A DNA stretch of 8,166 bases from positions 1 to 8,166 of the forward strand of contig DAWB01000147.1 in assembly GCA_002505805.1 (NCBI GenBank). The letters run 5' to 3'. The stretch is from Methanosaeta sp. UBA80. Lineage in GTDB: Archaea > Halobacteriota > Methanosarcinia > Methanotrichales > Methanotrichaceae. The notes under the pieces were generated by a model. It was not told the origin of the DNA, did no database searches, and was given only the letters and a program-made list of their open reading frames with translations. A program made the translations under genes and the position numbers. This document shows, piece after piece, positions 1 to 6,613 of this stretch; position 1 is the first letter of the stretch; each line of letters starts with the position of its first letter.

Positions 1-1693
1 AGATGCCATTCTCCCCGTTATCACTGGCATTGTTGTCAGAGATTTTATTGCTGGTGGAGGATGTGAGCCATATGCCGTAACTTCGTGTTGGATTGCCGTT
101 ATTAGTGACATCGTTGCCCGAGATAGCGTTGAAGCTGGAGGATTGGAGGTAGATTCCACAATATCCATCGTTGCCGGTGATTTTGTTGCGATCGATCTGG
201 CAATTCTGGGAATCATGAATGGCTATGCCCTCGCGGAGGTTGTCCCTGATGATGCTATTCGTTATCCTGATGCCCTCTGATAAACTGATGCGGATGCCTT
301 GGCCGTTATTATCTCTTATCTCACAATTATCGATGAGGCAATTTTCAGCCATCACATCGATTCCCCCACAAGGAAGGCCCGATTTGGTTACGACCAGACC
401 GCTTATGTCTGCTCCTGAACCAAGCAGGGTAATAGTGCTATCCACACCATTACCTTGTATCTCAGGAGACCCCACTCCTACGATTTCTATATTTGCCTTA
501 TCAATGATAATCGGCCCAGAATATGTCCCGCTCCGGACCTCTATGGTGTCGCCGGGGCAGGCGGCATTGATCGCTGCCTGGATGGTAGTGTAGTCGCAGC
601 CCGAGGCGCAGACCGTAAGGATTCTTGGGCTGGAGCTGTTTGTTAGCGGGTAGTTGTCGTGCTCCGATCCGCCCGGAATACTGTAGGGCGTATCTCCTAT
701 CCCGTCGCCGTCGCAGTCCCCGCCGGCGTAGTCGGACCAGCGTTTTCCGACATAGGTAGTAACATTTCCGTAAGCGATCTCTGTAGGCGAGTTCCAGGTA
801 TTGGCCTCATTGGACCATCCGAGGTCGAAGTTGTTCAGGTAGATGCTGTTGCTGTTAGAGGAATCTAGACGGATGCCGCTCTCGGAATTGCCGGAGGCAG
901 TGTTACCTGTGATGGTGTTGTTGCTGCAGTGGAGATCGAGGACGATGCCGTCGTCGTTGCCTGTGGCGGTGTTGCCCGAGATAGTGTTTCTGTCGGAGTG
1001 CCAAAGGTGGATGCCGTGGTCGTTGCTTGTGGCGGTGTTGCCCGAGATGTCGTTATTGCTGGAGTATTCGAGGTGGATGCCGGGCCCGGAATTGCCATTG
1101 GCAGTGTTGCCCAAGATAATGTTGTTGCTGGAGGAATCGAGTCGGATACCGATCACGGAGTTGCCTGTAGCGGTGTTGCCCGAGATGTTGTTGTTGCTGG
1201 AGTGATAGAGGTAGATGCCCGCGTAGTTGTGGTTGGCGTCATTGCGAGAGATGGTGTTACCGTTTGAAATTGCATATATCCCTGAACAGGGATAAGCACT
1301 GCCCGAGTTCCTGGCCTCAAATCCCTCCACAGTGCAGCCATCCGCGGATATGGTGATGGCGGAGACGGAGCCGCCGGCGTCCACCACTGGCAGGCCGTCG
1401 CCGGTTACCACGCCCCGCAGAGTGAGCTGCTTGTTCACTTCGACATGCTCCTCATAGGTTCCGCTATGAACCTCTATAGTCTCACCGGGGCTGGCGGCGT
1501 CGATGGCGTCCTGGATGCGATTGTAGCCGCAGCCCGAACCGCAGACCGTGAGGTTTCTCTGGTTGGTGAAGTTCTGGTCTATGACGCTATCGGAGGTTAG
1601 TGTAACCGTCCCCGGAGCGCTGACTGCATCTCCAGCCGGCTTTGTGGGTCTCGCTGAGAATGTAGTCACCGGGCATAAGGCCGCAGAACTCAT
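1..1693 (-). CDS. C-terminal open frame of the same protein: end of SdrB domain 3 plus beta-helix modules c and d (partial)
   Basis: This frame is open from the stop at 1742-1744 to the window edge and has an ATG at 1693, so it could be called as a separate partial gene. Residues before about 1630 are out of frame with the SdrB domain. True homology starts at DAVSAPGTVTLTSDS and runs through NFTNQRNLTVCGSGCGYN. Module c (about 1545-610) has regular 22-23-residue coils, for example SNNDISGNTATSNDHGIHLW. It closes with WSDYAGGDCDGDGIGDTPYS, the same acidic clamp as in module b. Module d starts at LTVCASGCDYTTIQAAI (about 620) and resembles module b closely (IIIDKANIEIVGVGSPEIQG, NGVDSTITLLG). 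The C-terminus lies outside the window, and no membrane anchor or sorting signal is visible. It has no start signal of its own that I would trust, so I read it as the 3' part of the broken gene. Confidence 0.65.
   Translation of the reverse strand, partial: MSSAALCPVTTFSARPTKPAGDAVSAPGTVTLTSDSVIDQNFTNQRNLTVCGSGCGYNRIQDAIDAASPGETIEVHSGTYEEHVEVNKQLTLRGVVTGDGLPVVDAGGSVSAITISADGCTVEGFEARNSGSAYPCSGIYAISNGNTISRNDANHNYAGIYLYHSSNNNISGNTATGNSVIGIRLDSSSNNIILGNTANGNSGPGIHLEYSSNNDISGNTATSNDHGIHLWHSDRNTISGNTATGNDDGIVLDLHCSNNTITGNTASGNSESGIRLDSSNSNSIYLNNFDLGWSNEANTWNSPTEIAYGNVTTYVGKRWSDYAGGDCDGDGIGDTPYSIPGGSEHDNYPLTNSSSPRILTVCASGCDYTTIQAAINAACPGDTIEVRSGTYSGPIIIDKANIEIVGVGSPEIQGNGVDSTITLLGSGADISGLVVTKSGLPCGGIDVMAENCLIDNCEIRDNNGQGIRISLSEGIRITNSIIRDNLREGIAIHDSQNCQIDRNKITGNDGYCGIYLQSSSFNAISGNDVTNNGNPTRSYGIWLTSSTSNKISDNNASDNGENGI
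897..1252 (-). repeat. Six-copy 66-69 base tandem coding repeat (beta-helix coils)
   Basis: On the plus strand a core like gcggtgttgcccgagat begins at 897, 966, 1032, 1101, 1170 and (degenerate) 1236, so the steps are 69, 66, 69, 69 and 66 bases. On the minus strand each unit encodes one 22- or 23-residue coil built around ISGNTATGN and GIxLxxSSNN. All steps are multiples of three, as expected for a selected or recently selected coding repeat. This repeat lies in the frame of beta-helix module c. Confidence 0.85.
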
Positions 1694-2406
1694 AGCTTCC
1701 GTCTTCGCCTGTGATCTGATTGACTGTGTAGCTCCCGTTGGTCAGGGTGATCTTCCAGCCGGCAAGACCCAGTTTGGTGCGGTCGTCGAGCTTATAGCCA
1801 GAGATGCAAAGATCGTTTCTGCAGTTGCCGAAATTCAAATTTTTAAAGGAGTCCTTGGGCTCAAAGATATCTGCTCCGTAAGGGAACCCACCGGGGGATG
1901 GGTCTGCAAATAATTGGCTTTAAGGTTCTCGTCAACATCATAGCACCCCGGTCGCAGGCCTGTGAAATTATAGGATCCATTGCTATCGGTGGTGATAGTC
2001 CTGTTTTCTGCTCCAGACAATACAATTTCCCAGCCCTCAAGTCCCGGCTCGCCTTCATCCCAGATGCCATCAGCATATAATCCTCGAACTTGCTGCCCGA
2101 GATGTAAAGATCGTTTCTGCAGTTGCCGAAATTCCTTCCATCAACGCTTGATTCCAAGAGAGTGACATTATGCACCACGCTTTCTCCAGGATAGGTCTGA
2201 ACATAGCCCAGCTTTATCTCTTCGGAGACTGTGTATCTCCCCGGTGCAAGGCCGGCAAAGGTATAAAGTCCTGATCCGTCGGTGTACTCGGTTCTATTAA
2301 ATCCCCCCGGCCCCGCGAGCATGATCTTCCAGCCGGAAAGGCCGGCTTCATCTGGATCTTTTTCTCCGTTGCCGTTTCGGTCATCGAACTTGTTGCCGGA
2401 GATTAA
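1577..2406 (-). repeat. Three tandem SdrB/Cna-B-like domains carrying all three frame breaks
   Basis: The domains start at GNKFDDRNGNGEKDPDEAGL (about 2406), GSKFEDY followed after the break by ADGIWDEGEPGLEGW (about 2097), and GYKLDDRTKLGLAGWKI (about 1803). Each continues with a GSYxFxGLxPGxY core and ends in NFGNCRNDL or NFTNQRNL. Domain spacing is about 300 bases. SdrB/Cna-B-type domains act as stiff stalk modules in surface proteins, and the Asp/Asn-rich loops at their starts often bind calcium. Domain 3 lacks the acidic loop (DDRTKLGL in place of a DxNxDGxxDxxE pattern). Frames change at about 2076, 1893-1897 and 1631. Confidence 0.7.
1801..2134. repeat. Pair of near-identical 36-base direct repeats between SdrB-like domains
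   Basis: Positions 1801-1836 and 2099-2134 match at 35 of 36 bases; the difference is c at 1807 against t at 2105. On the minus strand both encode the domain junction NFGNCRNDL[CY]IS. They are 298 bases apart, whereas in-frame copies should be separated by a multiple of three. Two single-base losses from 300 explain this exactly. Identical junctions of this length could support recombination between domains. Confidence 0.85.
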
Positions 2407-4047
2407 CAGGGGCGGCTCCTGGAATGGCCAGGGTTTGATGAGCGGATACATGTCCCTGGCTGAGCCCACCCCCAGACTGTAGGGGGTGTCTCCCACGCCG
2501 TCGCCATCGTCATCCGCGTCGGAATAGTCGGACCAATAGTTGCCCAAAGGAAGGGAAATTGTCCTGGAGTAGTAGACATAAGAAATCTCCTGGTCGCAGT
2601 TCCATCTGTTTCCGGAACCCGAATCCCTGGCATTGAAGGCATTATTAAAATTGTTTAAAAATATTACATTATTCGTGGAGCTGGAGAGATCGATGCCGAA
2701 ACCTCCGTTGCTGACAACACTGTTACGATAGATGCGGCAGTTCCGGGAGTCTTGCATGGCAATACCCCCCAGGCCGTTGTTCGCGATGGCATTATCCGTT
2801 ATATTGCTGCCCTGAGAGGAAGCGACGGAGATGCCATAGCCGCGATTGTTTCTTATCTGGCATCCCTGGATTTTGCAGCTCGGCGCCCTGATATCTACGC
2901 CTGCATGAGGATTTCCGGAGTTGGTCACAACCAGGCCACTTAAGGTGGATCCAGGGCCGAGAAGGGTGATGGTGCTGTCTACACCATTGCCACGGATCTC
3001 AGGATTGCCCAATCCCAGCAGAGCTATGTTTGCCTTATCAATAACTATCGTTCCATCGTATGTTCCGCCGGTGATCTCAATGCTGCCTCCGGGGCTGATC
3101 GAGTCCAGGGCTTGCTGGATGCTTCCGCCAGGAGCCACCTGGAGGAAGAGGATCTCCTCGGAGGGGGGCTCCTGCTTCGGTTCAATTATCTGGATGTCTT
3201 CCTGTGTCAGGATCTTATTCTCCTGGATGATATTGTCCTGAGAATTCACTTCCCGTAGGCTGTCATAGCTATTTCCAATTATGATGTTGTTATGCGAATT
3301 CTCCAAGAGTATGCCATCCTTGCCATTATTCGTAAACAGATTTCCTTTAAGTATATTTTTATCCGAGTCTTTCAAATATATGCCATTGATTTTGTTATCC
3401 TCAACGGAATTAGATATGATAAAATTGCTCGATGAGCCCTCCAGATAAATTCCATCGAAGCCGTTTTTATCTATCCTGTTTCCATAAATGGTATTGCCGC
3501 TATTTCGGCTTAAGCGAAGTCCATAACCTGAATTATTGGTAAGGGTATTGTTGGATATTCGGTTATTATCTGAGAGAACAGCGATTCCTGCTTCTGGATT
3601 TCCAGAATTCATCACTACGAAACCATCCACAGTGCAAGCGCTGGCGGCGATGGTAATGGTGCTGCTGTGTCCGACTGCAGAGACCTTCGGCGCCCCTTCG
3701 CCGGTATCGACTCCTCGCAGGATGATGCCCGGTTTGCTCAGGTTGAGGTTTTCATGATACTCTCCGCTAAGGACATAGATCGTTGCGTTGGGATTGGATT
3801 GGTCCAAAGCATCCTGGATGCTGGTGAAGCTCACTCCCGGCTTGTCTTTCGGTCCAACCACATTGCCGGAGATCTCGTCGGGATTAGGCAATGGATCGAG
3901 AAAGAATCTGCTTATATCTCCAGAAAAGTCGTATTCCTGAGATGATTTTGGAAAGTCAGGGGAATTCTGGCCATTGACCAAAACGAGCAAAATATAGATG
4001 ATCAAGCAAGCCATTTTTCGCTTTGGTGAACTAGAATGCCCCATCAT
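1861..4047 (-). CDS. N-terminal open frame of the beta-helix/SdrB surface protein (728 codons as read)
   Basis: Residues 1-27 form a probable Sec signal: a lysine/arginine-containing start (SPKRK) and a hydrophobic stretch at about 13-24, ending near VNGQ, with no lipobox cysteine. Met12 (4014) is an alternative start that would keep the hydrophobic core. Beta-helix module a spans about 56-280 and is rich in G-[IL]-x-L and N-x-I-x-x-N turns. Module b spans about 303-536, contains TIVIDKANI and NGVDSTITLLG, and closes with NYWSDYSDADDDGDGVGDTP, a probable calcium-binding acidic loop. A short linker leads to the first SdrB-like domain (about 548-645, GNKFDDRNGNGEKDPDEAGL, ending NFGNCRNDL). Homology ends at Tyr657 (2077). 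Residues 658-728 are out-of-frame translation and should not be treated as protein sequence. The product would be exported. Confidence 0.72.
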   Translation of the reverse strand: MMGHSSSPKRKMACLIIYILLVLVNGQNSPDFPKSSQEYDFSGDISRFFLDPLPNPDEISGNVVGPKDKPGVSFTSIQDALDQSNPNATIYVLSGEYHENLNLSKPGIILRGVDTGEGAPKVSAVGHSSTITIAASACTVDGFVVMNSGNPEAGIAVLSDNNRISNNTLTNNSGYGLRLSRNSGNTIYGNRIDKNGFDGIYLEGSSSNFIISNSVEDNKINGIYLKDSDKNILKGNLFTNNGKDGILLENSHNNIIIGNSYDSLREVNSQDNIIQENKILTQEDIQIIEPKQEPPSEEILFLQVAPGGSIQQALDSISPGGSIEITGGTYDGTIVIDKANIALLGLGNPEIRGNGVDSTITLLGPGSTLSGLVVTNSGNPHAGVDIRAPSCKIQGCQIRNNRGYGISVASSQGSNITDNAIANNGLGGIAMQDSRNCRIYRNSVVSNGGFGIDLSSSTNNVIFLNNFNNAFNARDSGSGNRWNCDQEISYVYYSRTISLPLGNYWSDYSDADDDGDGVGDTPYSLGVGSARDMYPLIKPWPFQEPPLLISGNKFDDRNGNGEKDPDEAGLSGWKIMLAGPGGFNRTEYTDGSGLYTFAGLAPGRYTVSEEIKLGYVQTYPGESVVHNVTLLESSVDGRNFGNCRNDLYISGSKFEDYMLMASGMKASRDLRAGKLYCLEQKTGLSPPIAMDPIISQACDRGAMMLTRTLKPIICRPIPRWVPLRSRYL

Positions 4048-4092
4048 CTCACATTATAGTATGTTGGCGCAATGCATTTAAGTTTTTTCTAC
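4048..4092 (-). promoter_or_regulatory. Possible TATA/BRE promoter of the surface-protein gene
   Basis: Read on the minus strand, the 45 bases before the start at 4047 contain aaaaaacttaaatgc (about 4089-4075). This looks like an archaeal purine-rich BRE followed by a TATA-like box. Initiation about 25 bases downstream would fall near 4053 and give an almost leaderless message starting at 4047. A second AT-rich box, ctataatg (about 4060-4053), would instead place initiation near 4030 and favour Met12 (4014). No convincing Shine-Dalgarno sequence precedes either start. Confidence 0.35.
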
Positions 4093-4164
4093 AGGGCCAC
4101 ATATTAAAATTAATCAACCTTCTAGCCAGTATTTTCATTGCTTTCCTCTGAGAAGGATTATGCT

Positions 4165-4192
4165 TTCTTCATTGAGACGACAGAATGAAGAA
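4165..4192. promoter_or_regulatory. 9-bp perfect inverted repeat in the divergent intergenic region, possible operator
   Basis: TTCTTCATT (4165-4173) and AATGAAGAA (4184-4192) are exact reverse complements separated by 10 bases. It lies in the 280-base AT-rich stretch between two divergent transcription units, about 100-135 bases from each start. I see no open reading frame or known RNA in the rest of 4048-4327. A dimeric regulator site is one reading; a chance palindrome in AT-rich DNA is the other. Confidence 0.3.
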
Positions 4193-4296
4193 TTCCCCTC
4201 AGGCATCGTATCATATAAGAGTTTATACTATTTGATCATGGACATCATAAGCACCTGCATCCTTTAGAAGTTGAGATTGCCATAATCCTGGCCAGA

Positions 4297-4305
4297 CTAT
4301 TTATC
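4297..4305 (+). promoter_or_regulatory. Possible TATA box of the HD/M24 operon
   Basis: The motif ctatttatc is centred about 26 bases before the ATG at 4328, so transcription would begin at or next to the start codon. This fits the lack of a Shine-Dalgarno sequence before 4328 (the preceding bases are aatcatctcccg). An alternative box, gtttatacta (4221-4230), would give a leader of about 75 bases. Neither is a perfect consensus. Confidence 0.3.
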
Positions 4306-4327
4306 TCCAGGCGGCAATCATCTCCCG

Positions 4328-4969
4328 ATGGCCTCTGACGACTTTGACCCGGGCCCCTGGCTGGATGAGATCAACTCCCTCTACTGCAAAGCCGATCCGG
4401 CCCATGATTTCAGCCACATCCTGAGGGTCTGCAAATTGGCTCGGATCATCGGCCAGGAGGAGAAGGCGGACATGAGGGTGCTGCTGCCGGCCGCTCTGCT
4501 TCATGACCTGGAATCTAAAAAAGGGCAAGGATCAGGGCAAGAGCCGTCCGGCCAGGCAGGCTTGGGGGCGGCGCGCGCCTTCCTGCAAGGCAAGGGACTG
4601 GGCCGGGATAGAATAGAGAAGGTGCTCTATGCCGTAGAGGTGCACCGCTTCTCCCGGGGAATCATTCCCACCACCCTGGAGGCCAGGATCCTCCAGGATG
4701 CCGACCGTCTGGATGCCATGGGGGCCATAGGCATAGCTCGACTTTTTGTCACCGGCGGGGCTCTGGGAAGAGAGATGTACCATCCCCAGGATCCCTTCTG
4801 CCGGGAGAGAAAGCCCGATGACAAAAAATGGAATCTGGACCATTTTTATAGAAAGCTCCTCAAGCTGGAAGAGGGCATGCATACCTCTTCAGGGAAGAGG
4901 CTTGCCGCAAAGAGGGCCCGGGTAATGAAGCAGTATCTTCTGGACCTGGAAGAGGAGATCGGAATATGA
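4328..4969 (+). CDS. HD-domain phosphohydrolase, YedJ-like
   Basis: This 213-residue cytosolic protein has the complete HD-superfamily metal site. His26 and His30 lie in DPAHDFSHILRV, the His59-Asp60 pair in ALLHDLES, His106 in VEVHRFSRG, and Asp124/Asp126 in ILQDADRLDAMGAIGIAR. The last signature and the overall length are typical of the YedJ group of HD proteins, metal-dependent phosphohydrolases whose physiological substrate is poorly defined, probably nucleotides or other phosphoesters. The stretch SKKGQGSGQEPSGQAGLG (63-80) after the HD pair is a flexible loop. The C-terminal third is charged and helical. The ATG at 4328 is chosen because the family motif begins about 23 residues in, as usual. 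The gene is first in an operon, and its last four bases overlap the start of the M24 gene. Family assignment is firm; substrate is unknown. Confidence 0.88.
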   Translation: MASDDFDPGPWLDEINSLYCKADPAHDFSHILRVCKLARIIGQEEKADMRVLLPAALLHDLESKKGQGSGQEPSGQAGLGAARAFLQGKGLGRDRIEKVLYAVEVHRFSRGIIPTTLEARILQDADRLDAMGAIGIARLFVTGGALGREMYHPQDPFCRERKPDDKKWNLDHFYRKLLKLEEGMHTSSGKRLAAKRARVMKQYLLDLEEEIGI

Positions 4970-6150
4970 AAGAGAGCAATTACATCTTGACACCCAAGAG
5001 TGAGATCGAGGCCAGGATCAAGAGGCTACAGGAGAATATGGGCGATCTGACCGGTGCCATCATCCTGGGATCCATCAATCTGGGCTACTTTTCCGGCACA
5101 ACCCAGGAGGGGCTGATCTATATCCCCCGGGACGGCCAGCCCACATTGATGATCAGAAAGAGCCTGGAGCGGGCTGCTGAGGAAGCCGCCATCCCGCCCC
5201 GGCCCCAGAAGAGCCTCCGGTCCCTGCGAAAGGATCTGGATATCACCTCCGGCGCCAGGATCGGCCTGGAGCTGGATATACTGCCTTACAACTACTATCT
5301 CCGGCTGGCCGGCTCCCTGGGAGAGGATGTAGCCATCTCGGACATCTCCGAGGAGATCAAGCACATTCGATCGGTCAAGTCGGACTATGAGATAGATCTT
5401 GTCCGCCGGGCGGCAGAGAATCTGGATGCGGCAATTGCATGCGTGGCCGATCACCTCAGGGAAGGCATGCGAGAGATAGATCTGGCTGCTGAAGTGGAGA
5501 AGAGCCTGAGGCTCTCCGGCCATCCTGGAAGTGTGGCCTTCAGAAGGTTCAATCACAGCCTTCCCATGGGCCATCTCATGGCCGGGGAGAGCGCCTCCTA
5601 TCCCAGCTATGTATCCTCGCCCACAGGCGGAACGGGCATGTCCCTGTTCCTGCCTCAGGGCCCAGGATTCGCTCGCATCCGTCGAGGCCAGCCGGTTCTG
5701 GTGGACTATGCCGGATGCTATGGCGGCTACATGGCCGACGAGACCCGCATATTCTGTCTGGGAAGCCCATCGCCGGATATGGAGCAGGCCCATCAGGCCG
5801 CCCTGCAGATCGAGGAGGCCGTTGCCCTTGAGCTTAAGCCGGGCAGGCTCTGCCGGGATATCTGGAACCTCAGCGAGGCCGAGGGGGAGAGGCTGGGCTA
5901 TGGCGACCATCTGGGCGGTCCGGAGGGAAGAAAAGCAGGCTTTGTGGGCCACGGCTTGGGCCTGGAGATAGATGAGTATCCTGTCATCGGCCCCCTGGAT
6001 CAAAAGATCAAGGAGAATATGATTATAGCCGTGGAGCCCAAGATGATCTATCCCGGAAAGGGTGTGGTGGGGGTGGAGGATACCTTCCTCACCAGACCCA
6101 ATGGCGCAGAGAGGCTGACTCGTTTGCCGAAGGAGATTTGGCGAGTATAG
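4966..6150 (+). CDS. M24-family metallopeptidase-like protein (Xaa-Pro peptidase / aminopeptidase P type)
   Basis: The 394 residues show the two-part layout of this family. An N-terminal creatinase/prolidase-like domain (about 10-135) is followed by the pita-bread catalytic domain (about 142-385). All five dinuclear metal ligands are visible: Asp247 (VLVDYAG), Asp258 (MADETR), His329 (VGHGLGLE), Glu357 (AVEPK) and Glu371 (GVEDT). Family members cleave the bond after the N-terminal residue preceding proline, or dipeptides ending in proline. However, the histidines that assist catalysis in E. coli aminopeptidase P are not at the matching places (Gly325, Asp336, and no His between 204 and 246), so the true substrate is uncertain. 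SSPTGGTG (217-224) marks a distinct subgroup. Translation is coupled to the HD gene: the start lies inside an ATGA overlap, with GAGGAG at 4952-4957 eight bases upstream. No signal peptide, so cytosolic. Confidence 0.88.
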   Translation: MKESNYILTPKSEIEARIKRLQENMGDLTGAIILGSINLGYFSGTTQEGLIYIPRDGQPTLMIRKSLERAAEEAAIPPRPQKSLRSLRKDLDITSGARIGLELDILPYNYYLRLAGSLGEDVAISDISEEIKHIRSVKSDYEIDLVRRAAENLDAAIACVADHLREGMREIDLAAEVEKSLRLSGHPGSVAFRRFNHSLPMGHLMAGESASYPSYVSSPTGGTGMSLFLPQGPGFARIRRGQPVLVDYAGCYGGYMADETRIFCLGSPSPDMEQAHQAALQIEEAVALELKPGRLCRDIWNLSEAEGERLGYGDHLGGPEGRKAGFVGHGLGLEIDEYPVIGPLDQKIKENMIIAVEPKMIYPGKGVVGVEDTFLTRPNGAERLTRLPKEIWRV

Positions 6151-6165
6151 TTCCAAGACAGCGGG

Positions 6166-6200
6166 ACTGGTTTATACCGGTGAGATTTTTGATTTTTTTT
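6166..6200 (+). terminator. Hairpin plus T-run terminator of the HD/M24 operon
   Basis: Fifteen bases after the M24 stop, actggt (6166-6171) and accggt (6176-6181) can form a six-pair stem with one G-T wobble and a four-base loop. A five-T run and an eight-T run follow (6186-6190 and 6193-6200). Oligo-T tracts terminate archaeal RNA polymerase. The genes on either side converge here, so a strong stop is expected. Confidence 0.7.
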
Positions 6201-6253
6201 AGGAAAGAGCAACCCTAGTATAGCTGCTGCAAATCCTTGATACAGCTCAGGTC

Positions 6254-6559
6254 CTATATCACCAATATGTTGGCACTAAAGCGGCAAATGATCGAACTAT
6301 CTCCTTCCCATTCACGCCAGTTCTTCATGCGAAGCTCCTGCAATCCTGCTCTGGGAGTTCGAAAGATGAATACCCTGAAACCAGCTGCTCCGATAGCACT
6401 GCTTTCTCTCTCGAAATAGTCTCTTTCAAGTTCCAGATTGTCTTTTTTCTCTAAGGTCCATCGGTAGCCAGTAGTTGGATTCTCTTCCAATCGCACCACA
6501 ACAGGATCGCTAATGCTCGTCTCAAAAGAGCCGCCGCTTTGCTGATAAGTAAGTATCAT
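6254..6559 (-). CDS. Chagasin-like (I42) cysteine-protease inhibitor
   Basis: This 101-residue protein matches the chagasin/amoebiasin inhibitor family, which blocks papain-like enzymes by inserting three loops into the active site. The first loop is NPTTG (27-31, in ENPTTGYRW), essentially identical to the family signature. The second is GAAG (57-60, in GAAGFRVFIF). The third appears to be REWE (82-85), where the family usually has RPWE. Length is typical of a single domain. There is no signal peptide or membrane segment, so it would stay in the cytosol unless exported otherwise. The start is taken as ATG 6559, with agtgat five bases upstream. A GTG at 6562 would add one residue, and a stop lies just before that. 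It is the third minus-strand gene after a papain-like peptidase, its likely target. The 113-base gap to the gene before it contains a hairpin. Confidence 0.85.
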   Translation of the reverse strand: MILTYQQSGGSFETSISDPVVVRLEENPTTGYRWTLEKKDNLELERDYFERESSAIGAAGFRVFIFRTPRAGLQELRMKNWREWEGDSSIICRFSANILVI

Positions 6560-6613
6560 CACACATCACTTGCATACAACTTCAGTTTCTTAGCAAAAAT
6601 AGATATGGGCATC

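Larger units (their letters stand above)
1..4047 (-). pseudogene. Frameshifted, window-truncated secreted NosD-like beta-helix / SdrB-repeat protein
   Basis: This is one gene in at least three reading-frame segments, entering the window from beyond position 1. Homology is continuous across the breaks. The frame used is 4047 to about 2077, then 2074 to about 1898, then about 1895 to 1632, then 1630 to the edge. Together these give about 1347 codons. Module order is: signal peptide, beta-helix a, beta-helix b ending in a DGDGVGDTPYS motif, three SdrB-like domains, beta-helix c ending in DGDGIGDTPYS, and beta-helix d. PbH1/NosD repeats of this kind are common in methanogen surface proteins, where they are thought to form cell-surface or extracellular solenoids. 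Substrate and partner are unknown, and the NosD name does not imply a role in nitrous oxide reduction. Breaks 1 and 2 each look like a single-base loss. Break 3 is a gain of one base or a loss of two. Decay and local sequence error cannot be told apart here. Confidence 0.75.

Noticed and set aside
897..1252. CRISPR-like regular spacing
   Set aside because: Periods are 66 or 69 bases with no constant repeat plus unique spacer. Whole units are similar and encode protein coils in frame.
843..1341. Several overlapping open frames on both strands with repetitive translations
   Set aside because: They are other-frame readings of the 66-69 base coding repeat, and the continuous minus-strand beta-helix frame explains the sequence.
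1861..2076. Last 71 residues of the 728-codon frame as a real C-terminus
   Set aside because: They do not match the SdrB-like domain, whereas the neighbouring frame continues it exactly (ADGIWDEGEPGLEGW).
1577..2134. Programmed ribosomal frameshifting
   Set aside because: Three separate shifts at ordinary sequence, without slippery heptamers or an obvious downstream structure, make indels far more likely.
1..4047. A role in copper delivery to nitrous oxide reductase, suggested by the NosD-like repeats
   Set aside because: The similarity is to the generic beta-helix fold. There are no other nos genes here, and the SdrB-like stalk points to a surface structural or binding role.
4301..4882. 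Minus-strand open frames opposite the HD gene
   Set aside because: The plus-strand HD protein has all metal-binding motifs, and the antisense translations show none.
5026..6156. A 376-codon open frame on the minus strand across the M24 gene
   Set aside because: The plus-strand gene has complete family motifs and a coupled start. The antisense translation shows no recognisable domain and is a by-product of GC-biased codon positions.
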